Part shown: positions 7,390 to 13,866 of the stretch, in pieces
Numbering within the stretch: position 1 is the stretch's first letter
How the letters are laid out: the number at the start of each line of letters is the position of its first letter
Source of the DNA: an uncultured Bacteroidia bacterium
GTDB lineage: Bacteria > Bacteroidota > Bacteroidia > Bacteroidales > UBA932
Length of the DNA: 13,866 bases
Reading direction: 5' to 3'
Assembly (NCBI GenBank): GCA_902795785.1
Contig: CADBMK010000144.1
Coordinates: 1-13,866 of the forward strand
Notes under the pieces: model-generated
Told to the model about the DNA's origin: nothing
The model's database searches: none
What the model saw: only the letters and a program-made list of their open reading frames with translations
Made by a program: the position numbers and the translations under genes

Positions 7390-8556
7390 ATGAAAACTTC
7401 CATCAAAGCCCTTGGCTTAATGACAGCTGCAATTCTTGCAGTTTCCTGCGGCTCATCGGCGCAATACGCGTCGGCCCAGAGATTCCAGGACGGAGCATAC
7501 GCGACTGATGGGACAACCACCAACAACGTCAGCTACGCCACTGGTGAAGAATCTGATTTGATTCAAAGGACACAGGCCTCAGACAATTCATTCCGTCCGA
7601 GCATAAACACATCCAAGAAGCTGACTTTCGCAAAGGAGGTGACGACCTACACCCCTGAATACGAGCCGGAGTACTCAACATTCTGGGATTTGTACTGGTA
7701 CACACGCCCGTACAATTACTACAGGATGCCATACTACAGCTATTATTGGAGTCGTCCTTACTACAGTTATTATTGGAACCGCCCTTACTACAGTTACTAT
7801 TGGGGTTATCCATACTACAGCTACCGTTGGGATCCTTTCTACTATGACTGGTACTGGTACCGCCCTTACAGCAGCTATTACTGGTACTGGGATTCTTGGT
7901 GCTACGACCCTTGGTACTGGGACTCATGGTACTATTCTCCTTGGCGTCACCACCATCGTTACGACTCGTGGTATTATGACCACCATCATTACGGACACTC
8001 TTCACACGGTTATCACGACAGGGTTTACACCTCAAGATCCGGCGCAGGCATCCAGCACGGAGCTGTCAGCACGGGCCGCGGCGGAGCTTCATACTCCGGG
8101 TCATCTTACTCCGGAACATCTCGTTCAGGCTCAAACGGTTACGGCCGTGCAGCCGGATCAACAGCCACATCAAGGGTAAGCGGCTCATCTTCATCCAGAT
8201 CAAGCAGTTACACCAAGGCTGGCAGCGTGAACACAACAACAAGAAGCGCAGGCACTGTCAGCAGGGCCGGAACATCACGTTCTTCAGGCACTTCATACAG
8301 ACCTGCAACAACCAAGACCTATACATCATCTTCTTCAAGCAGCAGTTCATCAAGAAATTCATCAAGCAGTTCAAGAAGCTACAGCGGGTCTTCCAGCAGA
8401 AGCAGCTACAGCGGAAGTTCGTCAAGCAGCAGAAGCAGCTACAGCGGCGGATCATCTAGCCACAGCAGCTACAGCGGAGGTTCTTCAAGCAGCAGCCGAA
8501 GCGGCGGCTCTTCAAGCTACAGCGGTGGCGGAGCAAGCCACAGCGGAAGACATTAA
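7390..8556 (+). CDS. Putative lipoprotein, Tyr/Trp-rich with Ser-rich tail, function unknown
   Basis: I do not recognise the family. The N-terminus MKTSIKALGLMTAAILAVSC looks like a lipoprotein signal peptide, with the acylated Cys at residue 20. Residues 21-97 are unremarkable and polar. Residues 98-197 contain 36 Tyr and 16 Trp, including four 9-residue units YYSYYWxxP at 115-150. A His-rich patch follows (HHH at 187-189 and 198-200, then GHSSHGYH). From about residue 213 to the end (388) the chain is almost all Ser, Gly, Arg, Thr and Tyr, with seven SYSG motifs. No enzyme motif or transmembrane helix is seen. Codon use resembles the neighbours and the frame stays open through the repeats, so it is a real gene. 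It starts the operon with the FadL-like gene 11 nt downstream. A surface, adhesive, metal-binding or assembly role would be a guess. Confidence 0.8.
   Translation: MKTSIKALGLMTAAILAVSCGSSAQYASAQRFQDGAYATDGTTTNNVSYATGEESDLIQRTQASDNSFRPSINTSKKLTFAKEVTTYTPEYEPEYSTFWDLYWYTRPYNYYRMPYYSYYWSRPYYSYYWNRPYYSYYWGYPYYSYRWDPFYYDWYWYRPYSSYYWYWDSWCYDPWYWDSWYYSPWRHHHRYDSWYYDHHHYGHSSHGYHDRVYTSRSGAGIQHGAVSTGRGGASYSGSSYSGTSRSGSNGYGRAAGSTATSRVSGSSSSRSSSYTKAGSVNTTTRSAGTVSRAGTSRSSGTSYRPATTKTYTSSSSSSSSSRNSSSSSRSYSGSSSRSSYSGSSSSSRSSYSGGSSSHSSYSGGSSSSSRSGGSSSYSGGGASHSGRH
7732..7839 (+). repeat. Four tandem 27-nt coding repeats
   Basis: Four head-to-tail units of exactly 27 nt begin at 7732, 7759, 7786 and 7813. Each starts TACTACAG and encodes YYSYYWSRP, YYSYYWNRP, YYSYYWGYP and the diverged YYSYRWDPF. 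Differences between units are mostly in third codon positions and at residues 7-8, which suggests duplication followed by selection on the protein. Confidence 0.9.
8377..8525 (+). repeat. Imperfect Ser/Tyr/Gly coding repeats
   Basis: The core AGCTACAGCGG recurs at 8377, 8404, 8437 and 8467, with a one-base variant (AGCTACAGCGGT context) at 8515. Spacings are 27, 33, 30 and 48 nt. Each core encodes SYSG within a polyserine background. The irregular spacing, always a multiple of three, is typical of in-frame slippage in a low-complexity tail. Confidence 0.75.
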
Positions 8557-8567
8557 AATCTAACACA

Positions 8568-10172
8568 ATGAAAAAGACGATACTTACAATTTTCGCGTCA
8601 GTAATGCTTTCAGGCGCGGCAGGCGCCCAGAATCTTCAGGACGCATTTGACTTTACATATCACGATTATTACGGAACTGCACGAAGCATAGCCATGGGTA
8701 ATGCCATGACTGCCATCGGCGGAGACCTTGGTTCAGTTACCATGAACCCTGCCGGCTCAGCCGTTTCAAAATTCTCTCAGTTCACAATCACACCGAATAT
8801 CTCCATAGGAGGCACCAATTCCACATTCTACAGTGTTGCCGGAAGCCAGGCCAACTCTGAGAACGCAACCAGCAGGACCAGGTTTACCCTTCCGAACATA
8901 GGATTCACGGGATACTTTGACACAGGCTCGTCCTGGGGAGTCAAGGGCTGGAGCCTCGGTATGATCATCAACCAGACTCACAACCAGCTTGACGAGGTGT
9001 ATGTACGCGGCGCCAACGCGGAGACTTCCCTTGCAGGATCTTTCGCAGCCGTTACGGAGAACAACGGAGCCACCACAAGCATCCTCTCAGGTGACAACGC
9101 CTATTACGGAAGTGCAGGCTGGAACGACATCCTCGGCTACCAGAGCGGAATGACATCCACATACGACGGCACCAACAACAAGTTCCTTGGCGTCACCGAG
9201 AAGAAGTTCGATGACGGGCAGGTAAGAATCTGCGGACCGCTGGAGCAGGCTTACGGAAGAACAACCCACGGCTCATCCAACGACATGCTGTTCAACTTCG
9301 GTATGAACATCAACGACAAGGTCTATCTGGGCGCCAACTTCGGAATCACCCTGAACGACCTCACAAACACCATTTACATCGACGAATACGCCCAGAATCC
9401 ATCTGATTTCACTATCAATTACGATAACGGAGGAACCACTTGCTTCGACAACCTCAGGTACCGTTACAAATACAGTCAGTCAGCTTCCGGTGTATTCCTC
9501 AAGCTCGGCGCCATCGTCACACCTGTCAAAGGGCTTCGCTTCGGAGCTGCCATTCAGACTCCGACATCCCTTTACATCAAGGAAAGATGGAGATCATATG
9601 CTGAGACCAATTTCACCGATTCTTACTATAACAGTTGGGCCGAGACTCCTCAGGGCGAGTTCACCTACAGGCTCCGCTCTCCATTCAGAGCCAACGTGGG
9701 CGTAGCCTATAACGCAGGCGGAGTGGTCATGCTCAGCGCCGACTACGAGATCTGTGACTACAAGTCAATGAGGTTCAACGACGAGGACGGCAATCACCTG
9801 AGCTACTTCGACGGAGTAAACCGTGACATCAAGGACTACGCACGCGCTCAGCACCAGGCAAGATTCGGAGTGGAGGTCAAGCCGGTCCCTATGTTTGCGC
9901 TCAGAGCCGGATACACATTCCAGAACGCTCCTGAAAAGGTAATGGAGAACTACAACTACGTCAACGTGAAGAATCCTAAGCAGACCTTCTCGGCAGGCTG
10001 CGGATTCTCTTCAGACGGTTCCTTCTATACCGATTTCGCGGTCCGCTACATGGACCTCGGAAAGAAGTACTACCCAATGTACAACGACTACATTGACGAT
10101 ACTCCTTCACCTGAAATCCTTGCAAAGGGCTTCAGGCTGGATTTAACCTGGACAATCGGATTCAGATTCTAA
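8568..10172 (+). CDS. FadL/PorV-like outer-membrane beta-barrel protein
   Basis: The 534-residue product begins with a Sec signal peptide (MKKTILTIFASVMLSGAAGAQ, cleavage near residue 20). GTARSIAMGNAMTAIGGDLG at 36-55, followed by SVTMNPAG, is the N-terminal pattern of the OmpP1/FadL and PorV-type barrels common in Bacteroidota. The chain is rich in Asn, Tyr, Gly and alternating amphipathic strands, and ends in Phe (LTWTIGFRF), the usual outer-membrane barrel signature. FadL proteins pass hydrophobic compounds; PorV-type members act in type IX secretion. I cannot tell which applies, and no other type IX genes are present here. It starts 11 nt after the lipoprotein gene and its TAA abuts the ATG of the WbqC gene, so the three form one operon. 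Confidence 0.85.
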   Translation: MKKTILTIFASVMLSGAAGAQNLQDAFDFTYHDYYGTARSIAMGNAMTAIGGDLGSVTMNPAGSAVSKFSQFTITPNISIGGTNSTFYSVAGSQANSENATSRTRFTLPNIGFTGYFDTGSSWGVKGWSLGMIINQTHNQLDEVYVRGANAETSLAGSFAAVTENNGATTSILSGDNAYYGSAGWNDILGYQSGMTSTYDGTNNKFLGVTEKKFDDGQVRICGPLEQAYGRTTHGSSNDMLFNFGMNINDKVYLGANFGITLNDLTNTIYIDEYAQNPSDFTINYDNGGTTCFDNLRYRYKYSQSASGVFLKLGAIVTPVKGLRFGAAIQTPTSLYIKERWRSYAETNFTDSYYNSWAETPQGEFTYRLRSPFRANVGVAYNAGGVVMLSADYEICDYKSMRFNDEDGNHLSYFDGVNRDIKDYARAQHQARFGVEVKPVPMFALRAGYTFQNAPEKVMENYNYVNVKNPKQTFSAGCGFSSDGSFYTDFAVRYMDLGKKYYPMYNDYIDDTPSPEILAKGFRLDLTWTIGFRF

Positions 10173-10829
10173 ATGAAGCTTTTCAGTACGGCATATTTTC
10201 CGCCGATACAGTATATAGCGGCAATTGCTGAAGGAATGACTCTCTCCCCCGAGAAGGTCATTCCTTCTGTTATTTACATTGACATTCACGAGCATTACAA
10301 GAAGCAGTCCTACCGCAACCGTGCGGTAATTGCCACGGCGGACGGCAGAATGAACCTCAACGTGCCTGTAATCCACGACGGCAACATCTTCGCCACCCCG
10401 GTGAAGGACATCCGCATCGACTGGTCCACGGACTGGCTGACAAGGACCGAGAGGGCCATTGACGCCGCCTATCACACCTCGGCCTATTACGACTATTACA
10501 GGGACGACCTGTTCAGCGTTCTCGAGAGAAAGAGGGAGTATCTCGTGGAGATGAATACGGACATCCTGCGCTTCTTCCTGGAAAAGACCGGAGTGGCTGC
10601 CGACATCCGCTATACGGAATCATATATCGAGACCGCAGACGAGGATTACAGGGAGGTCATCCATCCCAAGAGGAAGGACACAATCCTCAGGGACCTGGGA
10701 CTGGAAAAGCCGTATTTCCAGGTTTTTGCCCAGAAACACGGCTTTATGGATAATCTGTCCATAATGGACCTTCTTTTCAATGAAGGGCCGGACTCGATTG
10801 TATTACTCTTCAAACTTGCTCTCGCCTGA
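10173..10829 (+). CDS. WbqC family protein
   Basis: The 218-residue product matches the WbqC-like family. It has FSTAYFPPIQYIAAI near the N-terminus (residues 4-18), HYKKQSYRNRAVI at 41-53, an HTSAYYDYYRDDLF region at 101-114, and the C-terminal block YFQVFAQKHG plus FMDNLSIMDLLFNEGP at 181-206. Biochemical function is unknown; the name comes from O-antigen gene clusters. No signal peptide or membrane segment is present, so it is probably cytoplasmic. Its ATG directly follows the TAA of the outer-membrane protein gene (TAAATG), implying translational coupling. Its last 27 nt overlap the end of lpxA on the other strand, and a large minus-strand hairpin lies inside its codons for residues 178-191. 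Confidence 0.9.
   Translation: MKLFSTAYFPPIQYIAAIAEGMTLSPEKVIPSVIYIDIHEHYKKQSYRNRAVIATADGRMNLNVPVIHDGNIFATPVKDIRIDWSTDWLTRTERAIDAAYHTSAYYDYYRDDLFSVLERKREYLVEMNTDILRFFLEKTGVAADIRYTESYIETADEDYREVIHPKRKDTILRDLGLEKPYFQVFAQKHGFMDNLSIMDLLFNEGPDSIVLLFKLALA
10705..10745 (-). terminator. Candidate lpxDCA terminator hairpin, inside the WbqC coding sequence
   Basis: On the minus strand, positions 10745-10729 pair with 10722-10706 as 17 consecutive base pairs (14 Watson-Crick, 3 G-U) around a 6-nt loop CAAAAA. The outer arms are AAAGCCGT and ACGGCTTT. The 3' arm runs into a short U-tract (TTTT, then CC). On the plus strand the three wobble positions become A-C mismatches, so the full stem forms only in minus-strand RNA. 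It starts 58 nt past the lpxA stop. The short U-tract makes termination less certain than the hairpin itself. Confidence 0.55.
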
Positions 10830-11615
10830 TCTGACAGGAACCACGATACCACGCTTTGAGTTGCGGATAAAGTCGATGATCATGTCACGCTCAGCGCTCT
10901 GAGGGAAGCCTGCTTCAACCTTTGCAATACCGTCTGAGATATTGAGTCCCTCGTAGAAGATGGTCTCATAGATATCCTTGATTGCACGGATGGTATCGTT
11001 CTCGAATCCACGGCGACGAAGACCCACGATATTCACGCCGCAGTATGCAAGAGGCTCGCGTGCGACGAGTGAATAAGGAGGTACGTCCTTGCGGATACGT
11101 GAGCCGCCGCCGATCATTGCGTGGCAACCGATCTTGGTAAACTGGTGAGCCATCGAGCCACCGCCAAGGATAGCCCAGTCACCTACCTCAGTCTCACCTG
11201 CAATACCAACGTAACTTACGAGGATACAGTGGTTACCCACAACGCAGTCGTGAGCCACGTGCACATAAGACATGATGAGGACGTTGTTTCCAATCTTAGT
11301 GACATACTTGCCGCTTGCCTTGGTTCCACGGTTGATGGTTGCGCACTCGCGGATAGTCACATTGTCTCCAATTTCCACGCGTGTCACCTCTCCCTCGAAC
11401 TTGAGGTCCTGAGGAATTGCGGAGATAACAGCGCCAGGGAAGATTTCGCAGTTCTTGCCAATCTTGGCATACTGGAAAATAGTTGCGTGAGGATGGATCT
11501 TGGTGCCGTCACCAATCTCTACATCATCATCCACATATGCAAAAGGTCCGATTTCGACGTTGTCGCCGATGATGGCTTTAGGGCTGACGTGAGCCAATGG
11601 AGAAATCTTATTCAT
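10803..11615 (-). CDS. lpxA: UDP-N-acetylglucosamine O-acyltransferase LpxA
   Basis: LpxA carries out the first step of lipid A synthesis, moving a 3-hydroxyacyl chain from ACP to O-3 of UDP-GlcNAc in the cytoplasm. The 270-residue product is a left-handed beta-helix of hexapeptide repeats (such as IGDNVEIG) with a C-terminal helical region including VNIVGLRRRGFE at about 199-210. The catalytic His is H122 in VAHDC, matching E. coli H125, and H119 matches H122. G170 in IGGGS aligns with E. coli G173, the position that sets acyl length; Gly there leaves room for a long chain, consistent with the long hydroxyacyl groups of Bacteroidota lipid A (inference). Its start overlaps the end of lpxC by 8 nt (ATGAATAA), so translation is probably coupled. 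Its 3' end overlaps the WbqC gene by 27 nt. Confidence 0.97.
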   Translation of the reverse strand: MNKISPLAHVSPKAIIGDNVEIGPFAYVDDDVEIGDGTKIHPHATIFQYAKIGKNCEIFPGAVISAIPQDLKFEGEVTRVEIGDNVTIRECATINRGTKASGKYVTKIGNNVLIMSYVHVAHDCVVGNHCILVSYVGIAGETEVGDWAILGGGSMAHQFTKIGCHAMIGGGSRIRKDVPPYSLVAREPLAYCGVNIVGLRRRGFENDTIRAIKDIYETIFYEGLNISDGIAKVEAGFPQSAERDMIIDFIRNSKRGIVVPVRSGESKFEE

Positions 11616-12513
11616 TGCTTCTAATCATTTTAGCGATGTTCGTATTGATAGTATGGCCAGGCTTGTATGCCACCACCTTGGCCTTGAGATAGCCTCCCGC
11701 AAGCCTGAGGTCTCCGATGAGGTCCAGGAGCTTGTGACGTCCGCACTCGTTAGGGAAACGGAGCACAAGGTTGCTGAGGTATCCGTCTTTTACCGAAAGC
11801 TTAGGGATGTTGAACAGAGTTGACATCCTGTCAAGCTGCTCTTCCGTAACAGGGTGCTCGACAATTACGATTGCGTTATCGACGTCACCGCCCTTGATAA
11901 GGTTGTTTGCGAAGAGGAATTCAATTTCATGGAAGAAAACGAAGGTGCGGCACACGCCGATTTCCTTCGCATAATCGATGTTAAGGTTCCATTCTGCTTT
12001 CTGCACTCCGAGAACCTTCGAGTTGAAATCCGCGGTAAGTTCGAAAGACGGCTCATCTGCAGGGATAACCCTTACCTCAGAACCTGTCTTCTCGTCTTTG
12101 ATGACATATTCCTTATCAATTTCAACATATTTTCTTGGAGCGTTCTGGCTGACAAGTCCGTCAGGGCAGATGGCATCGATATACGGCTTGGCGCTGCCGT
12201 CAAGAATAGGAACTTCCACATTATTGAGTTCCACAACGGCATTGTCCACACCGAGACCGGTGAGGGCAGACATGATATGTTCAATGGTAGCGGCAGATAC
12301 CTCTCCGTTTGAGATGGTAGTGCTTCTTGCCGTTGAAGAGACGTTCTCCGCGAGAGCGTCAACATATGCATCTTCGCCAAGGTCAACACGTTTGAATCTG
12401 ATTCCGGTATTCTCCGGAGCCGGGCACACAACCATCTTCACAGGACGTCCTGTGTGGAGTCCCTTGCCCTCAAACGTGTAGCTTTTCTTTAAAGTCTGCT
12501 GGTTTTTCTGCAT
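11608..12513 (-). CDS. lpxC: UDP-3-O-acyl-GlcNAc deacetylase LpxC, without a FabZ domain
   Basis: LpxC is the zinc-dependent deacetylase that commits the cell to lipid A synthesis. Active-site residues are present: E78 and H79 in TIEHIMSA, the zinc ligands H260 and D264 in GRHKLLDLIGDL, and H287 in PGHTIN. The length is 301 residues. In Bacteroides and most relatives LpxC is fused at its C-terminus to FabZ (about 460 residues in all). Here the protein stops right after the deacetylase fold (IAKMIRSNE) and lpxA begins within its last codons, so no FabZ domain or separate fabZ lies between them. The frame shows no sign of decay. lpxD ends 50 nt upstream, and a -7 box in that gap may give lpxC its own promoter. 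Confidence 0.97.
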   Translation of the reverse strand: MQKNQQTLKKSYTFEGKGLHTGRPVKMVVCPAPENTGIRFKRVDLGEDAYVDALAENVSSTARSTTISNGEVSAATIEHIMSALTGLGVDNAVVELNNVEVPILDGSAKPYIDAICPDGLVSQNAPRKYVEIDKEYVIKDEKTGSEVRVIPADEPSFELTADFNSKVLGVQKAEWNLNIDYAKEIGVCRTFVFFHEIEFLFANNLIKGGDVDNAIVIVEHPVTEEQLDRMSTLFNIPKLSVKDGYLSNLVLRFPNECGRHKLLDLIGDLRLAGGYLKAKVVAYKPGHTINTNIAKMIRSNE

Positions 12514-12536
12514 TGTTTACGGATTGAAATAGTCCG

Positions 12537-12544
12537 CAAAGATA
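12537..12544 (-). promoter_or_regulatory. Possible internal -7 box for lpxC
   Basis: The minus strand reads TATCTTTG then C, a full TAnnTTTG match in the 50-nt gap between lpxD and lpxC, 23 nt before the lpxC start. No -33 partner is visible. It may allow lpxC-lpxA expression apart from lpxD. Confidence 0.4.
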
Positions 12545-12563
12545 GCAATTTTATTTTATATGC

Positions 12564-13550
12564 CTATTCGCCGTTCTTTTTGAAGACAGCGTAGCTCCTA
12601 AGATACTGTCTCATAGGCATTGACGGAGATCCAAGAAGTACCTGACCCTCCTGCTTTACATTGCCGATGACACCGCACTGCGCACCGATTGTAGTATGGT
12701 CGGCAATGGTGATATGGCCTGCAATACCCACCTGTCCGGCGATGATACAGTTCTTTCCGATCTTTGCAGATCCTGCGATACCGGTCTGAGCAGCCATCAC
12801 GGTGTTGTCACCAATCTGCACGTTGTGACCGATCTGGCAGAGGTTGTCAATCTTCACGCCGTTTCCGATAATCGTGGACTCCATCTCCGAACGGTCGATG
12901 GTAGTACCGGCGCCGATTTCCACATTGTCGCCGATGATGACGTTTCCAAGATGCTCTATCTTTTCCCACGTTCCGTCAGGCTGTGGCGCGTTTCCGAATC
13001 CGTCGGATCCGATTACGGCGTTAGCGTGGATAATCACATTGTTGCCAATCTTCATTCCCGGATAGATAACCACTCCAGGATAAATAAGGCAATGGTCTCC
13101 GATCACTGTATCGTCTCCTACATAGACGTTCTCAAATATCTTAGTGTAGTCTCCTACCTTTGCGTGATGTCCAACGTATGAATGGCTTCCAAGATATACG
13201 CTCTTTCCAAACTTGGTGGTAAGGAACCAGGTTGAGCGGAAGCCTCTGTGACGGCCGCTTGTTCTCTTCGCAGTTGCAGCATACTTAAGAAGTTCAGCCA
13301 CGGCAGTGTACGAATTCTCTACCCTGACCATTGTGCAGGATACAGGCTGTTTTGGCTCGAAGTCCTTGTTCACAAGGAGGATTGACGCCTTACAGGTATA
13401 GACATACTGCTCGTATTTAGGATTTGCGAAGAAGCAGAGCTTGCCCGGTTTTCCATGTTCAATCTTTGCGAATGACGTAATCTTTGCCTCAGGGTCACCA
13501 TCTACGGTTCCCTTGAGTAACTTGGCAAGCTGTTTGGCTGTTAATTCCAT
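12564..13550 (-). CDS. lpxD: UDP-3-O-(3-hydroxyacyl)glucosamine N-acyltransferase LpxD
   Basis: LpxD adds the N-linked 3-hydroxyacyl chain in the third step of lipid A synthesis. The 328-residue product has an N-terminal uridine-binding domain (about 1-100, with a [13 protein letters not shown] segment typical of LpxD). A left-handed beta-helix of hexapeptide repeats follows (about 115-300), containing VIGSDGFG at 179-186. The catalytic His is H242 in [12 protein letters not shown], equivalent to E. coli H239. The C-terminal helix is [15 protein letters not shown]. The stretch joining the domains ([21 protein letters not shown], in part) is a degenerate first coil. It is the first gene of lpxD-lpxC-lpxA and diverges from rpsU. 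The start at 13550 is supported by [12 protein letters not shown] and an upstream promoter; no SD is present. Confidence 0.96.
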   Translation of the reverse strand: MELTAKQLAKLLKGTVDGDPEAKITSFAKIEHGKPGKLCFFANPKYEQYVYTCKASILLVNKDFEPKQPVSCTMVRVENSYTAVAELLKYAATAKRTSGRHRGFRSTWFLTTKFGKSVYLGSHSYVGHHAKVGDYTKIFENVYVGDDTVIGDHCLIYPGVVIYPGMKIGNNVIIHANAVIGSDGFGNAPQPDGTWEKIEHLGNVIIGDNVEIGAGTTIDRSEMESTIIGNGVKIDNLCQIGHNVQIGDNTVMAAQTGIAGSAKIGKNCIIAGQVGIAGHITIADHTTIGAQCGVIGNVKQEGQVLLGSPSMPMRQYLRSYAVFKKNGE

Positions 13551-13587
13551 ATATAATTAGTTTTCAGTTCCAATTAATTTATTTTCG

Positions 13588-13618
13588 CAAAGATAACCAC
13601 TTTAAATTTGTTTTGAAA
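13588..13618 (-). promoter_or_regulatory. Promoter for lpxD
   Basis: On the minus strand the -7 box TATCTTTG (13595-13588) lies 37 nt before the lpxD start. A -33-like TTTC (13618-13615) sits 19 nt upstream of it, three of four bases matching TTTG. The leader would be about 30 nt. Confidence 0.55.
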
Positions 13619-13621
13619 TTA

Positions 13622-13652
13622 ATTGTTTTGAAAATAAAAATATATACCTTTG
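13622..13652 (+). promoter_or_regulatory. Promoter for rpsU
   Basis: The -7 box TACCTTTG (13645-13652, followed by C) is a full consensus match. A -33-like ATTG (13622-13625) sits 19 nt upstream. Transcription would start near 13657-13660, giving a leader of about 30 nt that contains the strong SD. It is back to back with the lpxD promoter in a 139-nt spacer. Confidence 0.65.
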
Positions 13653-13670
13653 CACCCGCTTTAGAAGAAA

Positions 13671-13681
13671 AAGGGGGTGAT
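13671..13681 (+). promoter_or_regulatory. Extended Shine-Dalgarno-like element of rpsU
   Basis: AAGGGGGTGAT differs by one base from AAGGAGGTGAT, the complement of the bacterial 16S rRNA 3' end, and the changed base still allows a G-U pair. It could therefore form 11 continuous pairs. The distance from the G-run to the ATG is 12 nt, longer than usual. None of the other eleven genes here has such an element. Confidence 0.7.
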
Positions 13682-13689
13682 TTAGAAAA

Positions 13690-13866
13690 ATGATTATCGT
13701 TCCTATCAAAGAAGGAGAAAATATCGAGAGAGCTCTTAAGAAGTTCAAGAGAAAGTTCGAGAAGACCGGCGCAATCCGTGAGCTTCGCGACAGGAAGAAC
13801 TTTGAGAAGCCATCTGTAAAGAAGCGCATCGCCAAGATGAAGGCTATCTACGTACAGCATCTCCAG
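13690..13866 (+). CDS. rpsU: 30S ribosomal protein bS21 (3' end cut by window edge)
   Basis: The first 59 codons read MIIVPIKEGENIERALKKFK, then RKFEKTGAIRELRDRKNFEK and PSVKKRIAKMKAIYVQHLQ, a clear bS21 sequence. The family in Bacteroidota is about 63-65 residues, so only a few codons are missing past the right edge. bS21 is a small basic protein on the 30S platform near the 16S 3' end. The protein is Lys/Arg-rich and helical. It is transcribed away from lpxD from its own promoter. The unusually strong SD (13671-13681) upstream fits a model known from Flavobacterium ribosomes, in which bS21 helps hide the anti-SD and ribosomes lacking bS21 preferentially translate rpsU; its action here is inferred. 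Confidence 0.95.
   Translation, partial: MIIVPIKEGENIERALKKFKRKFEKTGAIRELRDRKNFEKPSVKKRIAKMKAIYVQHLQ

Noticed and set aside
7529..8035. 168-codon open frame on the minus strand
   Set aside because: It is the complement of the Tyr/Trp repeat region. Its Asn/Ser/Cys-rich content follows from the repeat bases.
8377..8525. CRISPR-like array
   Set aside because: The repeats are short, irregularly spaced, in-frame and coding. There are no unique spacers.
10890..10904. CTCAG-CGCT-CTGAG hairpin as a terminator for the WbqC operon
   Set aside because: The stem is only 5 bp and no T-run follows.
12696..13181. 161-codon open frame on the plus strand
   Set aside because: It is antisense to lpxD, and the His/Asp/Val-rich translation mirrors the hexapeptide repeats.
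13579..13860. 93-codon open frame on the minus strand
   Set aside because: It is antisense to rpsU, which is unmistakable on the plus strand, and crosses both promoters.

Overview
The window looks like ordinary chromosome from a member of the Bacteroidota, probably Bacteroidales; the family cannot be fixed from this sequence alone. The clues are the archaeal/eukaryotic-type ProRS, a DUF3078 protein, a WbqC-family protein, an lpxD-lpxC-lpxA order on one strand, promoter -7 boxes of the Bacteroidota form TAnnTTTG, and almost complete absence of Shine-Dalgarno (SD) sequences. No phage, insertion sequence, CRISPR array, tRNA or rRNA gene was seen. No gene-free stretch exceeds 300 bases.

Layout. 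(1) hisS (minus) and sppA (plus) diverge from an 82-nt spacer that carries a -7 box for each. (2) sppA converges on tilS with an 8-nt overlap. tilS is the last gene of a compact minus-strand operon proS - DUF3078 - tilS. (3) proS diverges, across 133 nt, from a plus-strand operon of three genes: a Tyr/Trp-rich and Ser-rich putative lipoprotein, a FadL/PorV-like outer-membrane protein, and a WbqC-family protein whose ATG directly follows the previous stop codon. (4) WbqC converges on lpxA with a 27-nt overlap. lpxD - lpxC - lpxA run on the minus strand. (5) lpxD diverges from rpsU (ribosomal protein bS21), which runs off the right edge.

Two themes dominate. One is translation: hisS, proS, tilS and rpsU. 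The other is the envelope: sppA, DUF3078, the lipoprotein, the FadL-like protein, WbqC and lpxDCA.

Points that deserve attention are as follows. LpxC lacks the FabZ domain to which it is normally fused in this phylum. rpsU is the only one of twelve genes with an extended anti-SD complement, which fits bS21 autoregulation. Two strong hairpins lie inside coding DNA just past convergent neighbours: a canonical terminator for sppA inside tilS, and a 17-bp hairpin for lpxA inside the WbqC gene whose wobble pairs work only on the minus strand. The lipoprotein has about half Tyr/Trp over 100 residues and an exact 27-nt-period repeat.
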